A DNA stretch of 5,264 bases, from the NCBI GenBank assembly GCA_017507595.1, contig JAFWAM010000204.1, forward strand, positions 1 to 5,264, written 5' to 3'. Position 1 is the stretch's first letter. Each line of letters begins with the position of its first letter. This stretch comes from Clostridia bacterium (GTDB lineage Bacteria > Bacillota_A > Clostridia > Christensenellales > Borkfalkiaceae). This document shows, piece by piece, positions 1 to 5,264 of this stretch. Below the pieces are notes generated by a model. That model saw only the letters and a program-made list of their open reading frames with translations, was not told the DNA's origin and made no database searches. The position numbers and the translations under genes are program-made.

Positions 1-1769
1 CGTATCGGGGTGAGGAGCTTATCCGTCGCCTTAAAAGCCTTAACGTCGGTCTTTGCCCGTTGGAGGCCCAGTCCGCTTACGTTAAGCTTTGCCTGTCCCA
101 ATCCTGCGGCAAATGTACGCCTTGCAGGGTAGGGCTTGCCCGCATAGAGGAGCTTATTGATAAAATTCTTGACGGACAGGGTACGGACGGCGATATTGAC
201 CTTATTTACGATACCGCACTTGCCGTAAAGGATTCCTCTGACTGCGCCATTGGTGCAACCGCAGGGGAACTTATATTAAAGGGTATCGATGCCTTCAGGG
301 ACGACTACGACGCTCACTTAAAGGGCTATTGCAGGTGTGACGAAAGGGTTATTCCCTGCGTGTCAAGCTGTCCTGCAGGTGTGGATATCCCCGGGTATAT
401 CGCCCTTGCCAAGGAAGGCCGCTACCACGATGCGGTCAAGCTCATCAAAAAGGACAATCCCTTCCCGGTGGTGTGCGGATACGTGTGCGAGCACCCCTGT
501 GAAAACACGTGCCGAAGAATGGTTATGGACGCGCCAATCAACATACGTGGTATAAAAAACTATGCCACGCTGGCGGCTGACAACGTCCATCTTGACCCCT
601 GCGGTGCGCCTACCGGCAAAAAGGTTGCCGTGGTTGGCGGCGGTCCGGGCGGGCTTACCTGCGCCTACTATTTAAGACTTATGGGTCACGACGTAACCGT
701 ATATGAAAGGAAAAATGCTCTTGGCGGTATGCTCCGCTACGGCATACCCGAATACCGCCTTCCAAGAAGGGAGCTTGACAGGGATATTGAGGCCATTTTG
801 GACGCAGGTGTAAAAATAGACGGCAGGGCGGTCGACGTCGACCTGTTTGAAGAAATATTAAAAGCTTACGACGCGGTATTTGTGTCGGTGGGCGCCCATC
901 TTGACAAAAAGCTTAAGATCGAGGGCGAGGACCTTGACGGAGTAATAAGCGCGGTTGACTTCCTCGGTAAAATAGGCGACGGCCTTAAACCCGATTTTAC
1001 GGGTAAGGACGTGGTTATCGTCGGCGGCGGCAACGTTGCCATGGACTGCACCAGGACTGCAAAGCGCCTTGGCGCAAGATCGGTCACCTGCGCTTACCGC
1101 AGAAGGATAGAGGACATGACCGCCCTTTATGAAGAAATCGAAGGCGCCTTAAGCGAGGGCTGTGTTATCGCCCAGCTTGTTGCACCCCTTAAGATTGAGG
1201 GTGAAAATGGCGTTTGCAAATATTTCGTCGGCCAAAAGCAAATTATCGGCGAGCACGACAGAAACGGAAGACCTGCCCCGAAGGCGGCAGACGCGCCGCC
1301 CGTTAAAATGGCTGCCGACGTGGTTATCGTTGCCATCGGTCAGGACATTGACAGCACTCCCTTTACGGCCCACGGCGTCCAGGTCAAGTGGGGCGCTATC
1401 CGGTCTGACGGCTGTGGCAAGGTCGACGGCTTCGACAACCTCTTTGCCGGCGGCGATTGCGTAAGCGGCCCCGCAACGGTCATTAAGGCCATTGAGGCAG
1501 GCAAGGTTGCCGCAAGAAGTATTGATAATTATCTGGGCTTTGATCACGAGATCTCAGTCGACGTTGAGATACCTTCGCCCGATAAGATTGCCCCAAGGTC
1601 GGGGCGGATTGTTATGGACAACAGGCCAAGCAACGTCCGTAAGGATGATTTTGACCTTTGCGAAATTCCCATGACCGAGGAGGAGCTTAAAAAGGAGGCC
1701 TCCAGATGTCTGCGCTGTGATAAATACGGCTTTAACTGCTTCAGAGGGGGGAGGGAACAAAAATGGTAA
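1..1769 (+). CDS. NuoF-type iron-sulfur segment fused to GltD/NfnL-like FAD/NAD(P)H oxidoreductase, hydrogenase partner (5' partial)
   Basis: The frame is open to the left edge (first whole codon at nt 3), so the start lies outside; 588 codons are visible and residues are counted from nt 3. Residues 35-41 carry SCGKCTPCR, the NuoF/HydB N3 [4Fe-4S] motif (Cys35, 38, 41), with the fourth ligand at Cys81 in DCAIGA. Eight cysteines follow in two groups (110, 112, 119, 123 and 158, 162, 166, 170), matching the two-cluster domain of GltD, NfnL and dihydropyrimidine dehydrogenase. Then come an FAD Rossmann motif GGGPGG (212-217), an NAD(P)H motif GGGNVAMD (341-348) with YRRR nearby, and the FAD-closing FAGGDC (481-486). 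The tail has Cys569, Cys572 and Cys579. Nothing before the first cluster resembles the NuoF SLBB or FMN domain, so I infer that few residues are missing. The 7-nt overlap with hydA points to a cytoplasmic NAD(P)H-linked hydrogenase subunit. True glutamate synthase small subunit is less likely, because no gltB is seen and GltD lacks the N3 segment. Confidence 0.88.
   Translation, partial: YRGEELIRRLKSLNVGLCPLEAQSAYVKLCLSQSCGKCTPCRVGLARIEELIDKILDGQGTDGDIDLIYDTALAVKDSSDCAIGATAGELILKGIDAFRDDYDAHLKGYCRCDERVIPCVSSCPAGVDIPGYIALAKEGRYHDAVKLIKKDNPFPVVCGYVCEHPCENTCRRMVMDAPINIRGIKNYATLAADNVHLDPCGAPTGKKVAVVGGGPGGLTCAYYLRLMGHDVTVYERKNALGGMLRYGIPEYRLPRRELDRDIEAILDAGVKIDGRAVDVDLFEEILKAYDAVFVSVGAHLDKKLKIEGEDLDGVISAVDFLGKIGDGLKPDFTGKDVVIVGGGNVAMDCTRTAKRLGARSVTCAYRRRIEDMTALYEEIEGALSEGCVIAQLVAPLKIEGENGVCKYFVGQKQIIGEHDRNGRPAPKAADAPPVKMAADVVIVAIGQDIDSTPFTAHGVQVKWGAIRSDGCGKVDGFDNLFAGGDCVSGPATVIKAIEAGKVAARSIDNYLGFDHEISVDVEIPSPDKIAPRSGRIVMDNRPSNVRKDDFDLCEIPMTEEELKKEASRCLRCDKYGFNCFRGGREQKW
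1747..1755 (+). promoter_or_regulatory. Ribosome binding site of hydA
   Basis: A G-rich tract, GGGGGAGGG, lies inside the last codons of the upstream oxidoreductase gene. Its GGAGG core (1750-1754) ends 8 nt before the ATG at 1763, which is good spacing. It fixes that ATG as the hydA start and supports translation coupled to the overlapping upstream gene. Confidence 0.75.
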
Positions 1770-3466
1770 CCATTACTATTGACGGCAAAACTTTCAGCGT
1801 TTGCGAAAATTCCACCGTGTTAGAGGCCGCAAGGCAAAACGGAATACATATCCCCACCCTTTGCTATTATAAGGACCTTCACGAGATCGGCGGTTGTCGC
1901 CTGTGCCTTGTGGAGGTTGAAGGGGAAGACAAGCTTGTCGCCGCCTGCAACAGGCAGGCAAAAGACGGCATGGTCGTTTTTACCGATACACCAAGGGTCA
2001 TTTCGGCAAGAAAGACCAACCTTCAGCTTATTTTATCCGACCACGATCTTGATTGCGAAAGTTGTATAAAGGACGGCAGCTGTACCCTTCAAAAGCTTAA
2101 AAAAGAGTTTGGTATAGATGATGTTGTCTATCCGCAAAAAGTGGCGAAAACCGACCTATTGACCGACTTTCCTCTTATAAAAGACAACTCTAAATGCATA
2201 AAATGCTTCCGCTGCGTGGAGGTTTGCGAAACCATCCAGCACCAAGCCGTATGGCAGGTGTCGGGTGGCGGCAAAAGGACGGGCGTCAAAACAAAGCTTG
2301 GCCTTAGCCTTGATAACGCCGGCTGCACCCTTTGCGGTCAATGCGTTACCCATTGCCCAACTGCGGCCCTTACCGCCCGTGACGATACGCAAAAATTTAT
2401 TGATACGGTAAGATCCGGCAAGACAGTTGCCGTGCAAGTCGCCCCCGCCGTCAGGACGGCCTTTGCTGAAGGCCTTGGCCTTAAGGACCCCGCCGTCGGT
2501 ATTATGGTTGCCGCCATAAAAAAGATGGGGGCCACCTACGTTTTCGACACCCAGTTTGCGGCAGACCTTACCATTATGGAGGAGGGTGCAGAGCTTATCT
2601 CCCGCATTGAGCGTGGCGAAAATATGCCAATGTTTACTTCCTGCTGTCCCGGTTGGGTAAGATTTTTAAAGGCCGAGCACCCCGACCTTTTAACAAACCT
2701 TTCCACGGCAAAAAGTCCCCAGCAAATGTTTGGCGCTACCCTTAAAACCTATTTTGCCAAAAAGGCGGGGCTATCCCCAAAGGATATCTTCTCCGTTTCA
2801 ATTATGCCCTGCGTCGCCAAAAAGGAGGAAGCAAACCTTCCCCAAATGGACTCAAGCGGGGAAAGGGACGTGGACCTTGTTCTTACCACCAGAGAGTTTA
2901 TCCGCCTTGTGAAAAAGCTTGGTGTTGACCTTGCTTCCCTCAAGGAGGAAGCCTTTGACGCCCCCCTTGGCTTAAGCACGGGCGCAGGCGCGATCTTTGG
3001 CGTAACGGGCGGCGTTATGGAAGCCGCTTTAAGATCTGCGCACTACCTTTTAAACGGCAAAAACCCGCCTATAGGTCGATTTACGGCCATTCGCCGCCAA
3101 GATCAATATGGTTTAAGAGAGGGTGAATTCGCTTTAACTGACAGCATTAAGCTTAAGGTTGCCGTCGTAAGCGGCCTTTCCAACACCCAAAGGCTTATTA
3201 TGGACTTAAAGGCCAAAAAGTGCCACTATGACTTTATCGAGGTCATGGCTTGTCCCGGCGGATGCGTCGGCGGTGGCGGTCAACCCACCTGTGACGGTGA
3301 GGAATTATCCCTTGACCACGGCAAAAAGCTTTACCTGATCGACGGGGAAATGCCCTTAAGATTCAGTCACGAAAACCCCTCCGTCATCAAGGCCTATGAA
3401 GAGCTTTTCAAAAAGCCATTATCCCACACGGCCCACAACCTTTTACACGTTGACCACAGCAAATAG
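1763..3466 (+). CDS. hydA: [FeFe] hydrogenase catalytic subunit, modular group A type (probably A2)
   Basis: This 567-residue cytoplasmic enzyme interconverts H2 with protons and electrons. It is close in length and layout to Clostridium pasteurianum CpI. In order it has: an N-terminal [2Fe-2S] domain (Cys34, 45, 48, 62); a His-ligated [4Fe-4S] site (His94, Cys98, 101, 107); a two-[4Fe-4S] ferredoxin domain (Cys145, 148, 151, 155 and 188, 191, 194, 198); and the H-cluster domain. The three signatures are intact: TSCCPGW (292-298), MPCVAKKEE (348-356) and the MACPGGCVGGGGQP segment (495-508), giving cubane ligands Cys295, 350, 497 and 501. The CpI proton path is kept as Cys294, Glu274, Glu277, Ser314 and Arg281. 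The enzyme should therefore be active, given HydEFG maturases, which are not in this window. The partner gene suggests NAD(P)H coupling. The A2 assignment rests on that neighbour, not on a tree. There is no signal peptide and no TAT motif. Confidence 0.96.
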   Translation: MVTITIDGKTFSVCENSTVLEAARQNGIHIPTLCYYKDLHEIGGCRLCLVEVEGEDKLVAACNRQAKDGMVVFTDTPRVISARKTNLQLILSDHDLDCESCIKDGSCTLQKLKKEFGIDDVVYPQKVAKTDLLTDFPLIKDNSKCIKCFRCVEVCETIQHQAVWQVSGGGKRTGVKTKLGLSLDNAGCTLCGQCVTHCPTAALTARDDTQKFIDTVRSGKTVAVQVAPAVRTAFAEGLGLKDPAVGIMVAAIKKMGATYVFDTQFAADLTIMEEGAELISRIERGENMPMFTSCCPGWVRFLKAEHPDLLTNLSTAKSPQQMFGATLKTYFAKKAGLSPKDIFSVSIMPCVAKKEEANLPQMDSSGERDVDLVLTTREFIRLVKKLGVDLASLKEEAFDAPLGLSTGAGAIFGVTGGVMEAALRSAHYLLNGKNPPIGRFTAIRRQDQYGLREGEFALTDSIKLKVAVVSGLSNTQRLIMDLKAKKCHYDFIEVMACPGGCVGGGGQPTCDGEELSLDHGKKLYLIDGEMPLRFSHENPSVIKAYEELFKKPLSHTAHNLLHVDHSK

Positions 3467-3475
3467 CTTTCAAAT

Positions 3476-3517
3476 CCGCCGCACCCCGTAAAAAGGGCTT
3501 GCGGCGGCTTTTTCTTT
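3476..3517 (+). terminator. Rho-independent terminator after hydA
   Basis: CCGCCGCA (3476-3483) pairs with TGCGGCGG (3500-3507) to give an 8-bp GC-rich stem. An inner CCC/GGG pairing can extend it. The stem is followed by CTTTTTCTTT. It begins 10 nt after the hydA TAG stop and should end the hydrogenase transcript, separating it from murB. Confidence 0.88.
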
Positions 3518-3628
3518 GAATAAAACTCATAACATATTGCATACCTTCATACATTATACCTGCCGGTTGATTTTCACGGCCAAAGGGCCCTTATCGGCAA
3601 CAAAAATCCGAAAGGCATATAAAATCAT

Positions 3629-3657
3629 TTGAAAATTATTGACAAGTGTTGTAAAAT
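3629..3657 (+). promoter_or_regulatory. Candidate sigma-A promoter upstream of murB
   Basis: TTGAAA (3629-3634) and TAAAAT (3652-3657) are separated by exactly 17 bp, a good match to sigma-A -35 and -10 boxes, and they follow a terminator. The difficulty is that transcription would then start near 3664, after the AGGAGG ribosome site at 3658-3663, so the transcript would lose it. A second -10-like TATAAA at 3618-3623 would keep the ribosome site but has no convincing -35 box. The murB promoter is probably in this region, but which element is used is open. Confidence 0.35.
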
Positions 3658-3663
3658 AGGAGG
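3658..3663 (+). promoter_or_regulatory. Ribosome binding site of murB, deciding a TTG start
   Basis: A perfect AGGAGG stands 6 nt before TTG at 3670. The next in-frame Met codon is more than 100 codons further on, beyond conserved MurB sequence, so TTG is the real start. Confidence 0.85.
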
Positions 3664-3669
3664 TAGCAA

Positions 3670-4542
3670 TTGAGCATCTACAGCGACTTAACGAAAAACT
3701 TTCCCACCCTTAAGATAGAAAAGGATCACCCCATCGGCCCCCACACCTCGTTTAAGGTTGGCGGCAAGGGCGACGTGGCGGCCTTTCCCCACACCAAGGA
3801 GCTTTTTTCTCAGCTGGTCGGCTATCTTAACGGCCGTTATCCTTATTGCGTAATAGGTCGCGGAACAAATCTTTTGGTATCGGACAAGGGCTTTCGCGGT
3901 GCAGTGATATTTACGACCCTTTTGTCTGACGCCGACGTCAAGGGTAATCTTATCGTGGCCGATGCGGGCGCACCCGTCAAAAAGCTTTGCAAAATGGCCG
4001 CTGACAACAACCTTGGCGGTCTCGAGTTTGCCGTGGGCATTCCCGGGTCCATTGGCGGCCTTGTCGCCATGAACGGCGGCTGCTTTAACAAGACCATTTC
4101 AGAGGTCGTTTGCTACGTCAAGGGCGAAAACGGCGTGTACAATAACAAGCTTTGCGACTTTGGCTACCGCAACAGCCGATTTTTATCGGGCGAGGTCATT
4201 TTATCCGTTGGCCTTAAGCTTAAGATCAGCGAGGAGGACCTTATCCGCCAGAAAACCGAACGCTTCACCACCGTCCGTCAAAAGACCCAACCAAAAGGTG
4301 CAACGGCCGGCAGCGTGTTCTTAAATCAAGGCTTTTTCGCCGGTAAGGTCATCGATCAGGCCGGGCTTAAGGGCTATAAGATAGGCGGCGCAAAAATATC
4401 GCCAAAACATGGCAATTTTATAATAAACGAGGGCCAATCGGCGCAGGATATATACGATCTTATCTGTTACGTTAAGGAAACCGTTTACGCAAAAAGCGGC
4501 ATCCGCCTTAACGAGGAGATCCGATACATAGGCGAATTTTAA
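3670..4542 (+). CDS. murB: UDP-N-acetylenolpyruvoylglucosamine reductase (MurB)
   Basis: This FAD enzyme uses NADPH to reduce UDP-GlcNAc-enolpyruvate to UDP-MurNAc, the second committed step of peptidoglycan precursor synthesis in the cytoplasm. At 290 residues it fits the shorter type II MurB, not the roughly 340-residue E. coli form. The N-terminal HTSFKVGG (25-32) and the FAD-binding GRGTNLLVSD (63-72) and GIPGSIGG (123-130) are family motifs. Catalytic candidates are Tyr166-Arg167 in YRNSRF, Ser215 in AGSVF (proton donor to the substrate) and Glu283 near the C-terminus; KHGNFIIN (246-253) is also typical. The start is TTG, set by a strong ribosome site. Its stop overlaps the next gene's ATG by 1 nt, so the two are likely co-transcribed. 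A terminator upstream makes it independent of the hydrogenase unit. Confidence 0.97.
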   Translation: MSIYSDLTKNFPTLKIEKDHPIGPHTSFKVGGKGDVAAFPHTKELFSQLVGYLNGRYPYCVIGRGTNLLVSDKGFRGAVIFTTLLSDADVKGNLIVADAGAPVKKLCKMAADNNLGGLEFAVGIPGSIGGLVAMNGGCFNKTISEVVCYVKGENGVYNNKLCDFGYRNSRFLSGEVILSVGLKLKISEEDLIRQKTERFTTVRQKTQPKGATAGSVFLNQGFFAGKVIDQAGLKGYKIGGAKISPKHGNFIINEGQSAQDIYDLICYVKETVYAKSGIRLNEEIRYIGEF

Positions 4543-5264
4543 TGTTGATAAATTTTGATTACCACACCCACACAACTTACAGTCACGGCAAGGGCACCAT
4601 ACTTGAAAACGCCTTAGCCGCAAAAAAGGTCGGTCTTGAAGGCATTGCCATAACCGACCATGGCTTTTCGCACGTTGCCTTCGGCATGAAGCGTAAAAAG
4701 GTTTTAAAAATGCTTGAGGAATGCTCTGCCGCCCAAAGGGAAGCAGGCGTCACGGTAAGGCTCGGTATAGAGGCCAACATTTTAGGCGAGGACGGAAAGT
4801 CGGACATTACCGAAAAGGATTACGACACCATCGACGTATATCTTGCAGGCATTCACAGGGCGGTCTGGTACTCATCCTTCAAGGATTTTTCCAAGCTTTT
4901 GATGGGCAACGCCTTGGCCTCCAAGGACAAGCCGTCACAATCCTTTATCGACTACAACACAAGGGTGTACGTCAACGCAATCAAAAACAACCCCATTGAC
5001 GTCTTAACCCACTTGAATTACCTGGTCCTTGCCGACCCTAAAACGGTTGCCCAATGTTGCGCAGATTACGGTACGTATCTTGAAATAAGCACCAAAAAGG
5101 TCCATCTCACCCCTGAGGAGTGGCAAAAAGTTTTTGACACCAATGTCAACTTTTTAATAAATTCCGACGCCCACAGCCCCGACAGGGTGGGGGACGTTGC
5201 TCTTTTTAAGGAGCTTCAAAAAACCGTGAACTTCCCCATGGACAGGATATACAACGTGGGGGAC
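4542..5264 (+). CDS. PHP-domain metal-dependent phosphoesterase, YcdX-like (3' partial)
   Basis: The gene starts at ATG 4542, sharing one base with the murB stop (TAATG). It stays open for 241 codons to the right edge, with no stop seen. PHP proteins are metal-dependent phosphoesterases with a distorted TIM barrel. The motifs appear in order: DYHTHT (His8, His10), His15, TDHG (Asp39, His40), Glu77 in GIEAN, AGIHR (His105), THLN (His157), EIS (181-183) and NSDAHSP (Asp209, His211). This fits the nine metal ligands of the E. coli YcdX trinuclear site, though the His157 assignment is least sure. The length suits a stand-alone PHP protein of about 240-270 residues, so little is probably missing. 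The substrate cannot be told. Histidinol phosphatase is an alternative, but no his genes are visible. Only a weak AGG (4530-4532) precedes the start, so translation probably depends on coupling to murB. Confidence 0.9.
   Translation, partial: MLINFDYHTHTTYSHGKGTILENALAAKKVGLEGIAITDHGFSHVAFGMKRKKVLKMLEECSAAQREAGVTVRLGIEANILGEDGKSDITEKDYDTIDVYLAGIHRAVWYSSFKDFSKLLMGNALASKDKPSQSFIDYNTRVYVNAIKNNPIDVLTHLNYLVLADPKTVAQCCADYGTYLEISTKKVHLTPEEWQKVFDTNVNFLINSDAHSPDRVGDVALFKELQKTVNFPMDRIYNVGD

Noticed and set aside
60..62. TTG as start of the oxidoreductase gene
   Set aside because: No ribosome site stands before it and the frame is open with plausible coding sequence to the window edge, so the gene starts further left.
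1149..1547. 132-codon minus-strand open frame
   Set aside because: It lies wholly within the FAD/NAD(P)H domain of the oxidoreductase and has no recognisable domain; it is a shadow of a GC-rich third-position gene.
60..1769. Calling the first gene gltD (glutamate synthase small subunit)
   Set aside because: It has an added NuoF-type cluster segment at the front and is coupled to hydA; no glutamate synthase large subunit is present.
3639..3644. Perfect TTGACA as a -35 box for murB
   Set aside because: At 16-18 bp downstream there is only sequence around the ribosome site and TTG start (AGGTAG, GGTAGC, GTAGCA), with no -10 match.
3467..3669. Riboswitch, small RNA or tRNA in the intergenic stretch
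   Set aside because: Apart from the terminator hairpin, only short weak pairings are seen, and nothing matches a known class I can recognise.
4321..4623. 100-codon minus-strand open frame across the murB-PHP junction
   Set aside because: Both plus-strand genes here are clearly real and conserved; the reverse frame has no family motif.
4721..4999. 92-codon plus-strand open frame
   Set aside because: It is an out-of-frame shadow inside the PHP gene, whose own frame holds all the metal-binding motifs.

Overview
The window looks like chromosome of an anaerobic Bacillota, most likely a Clostridia-type bacterium. The grounds are a modular [FeFe] hydrogenase, G-rich Shine-Dalgarno sites, a TTG start behind a perfect AGGAGG, and a murB-PHP gene pair of the sort I recall from clostridial genomes. 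A finer placement cannot be made from the sequence alone. All four genes are on the + strand, and there is no sign of an insertion sequence, phage, CRISPR array, tRNA or rRNA.

Region 1 (1-3466) is a hydrogenase unit. The first gene enters from the left edge and encodes a fusion: a NuoF/HydB-type [4Fe-4S] segment, then a two-cluster ferredoxin-like region, then a GltD/NfnL-like FAD- and NAD(P)H-binding oxidoreductase. Its last codons overlap by 7 nt the start of hydA, which encodes a full-length modular [FeFe] hydrogenase with every expected cluster ligand and the proton-transfer residues. The pair fits the 'glutamate-synthase-linked' [FeFe] hydrogenases (group A2 in the HydDB scheme), whose physiological role was only predicted as far as I know. 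The likely job is electron exchange between NAD(P)H and H2/H+. The GltD-like flavoprotein would take the place of the NuoF FMN/NADH module, and the NuoF-type cluster would be kept as the bridge into HydA. A strong intrinsic terminator follows hydA.

Region 2 (3467-3669) is a 203-bp intergenic stretch with that terminator, a 10-bp palindrome, short ATAC-type repeats and candidate promoter elements in front of murB.

Region 3 (3670-5264) is an unrelated unit. murB (UDP-N-acetylenolpyruvoylglucosamine reductase, peptidoglycan precursor synthesis) has a TTG start. Its stop overlaps by 1 nt the start of a PHP-domain metal-dependent phosphoesterase gene, which runs off the right edge. The most interesting content is the hydrogenase partner protein; the rest is ordinary core genome.
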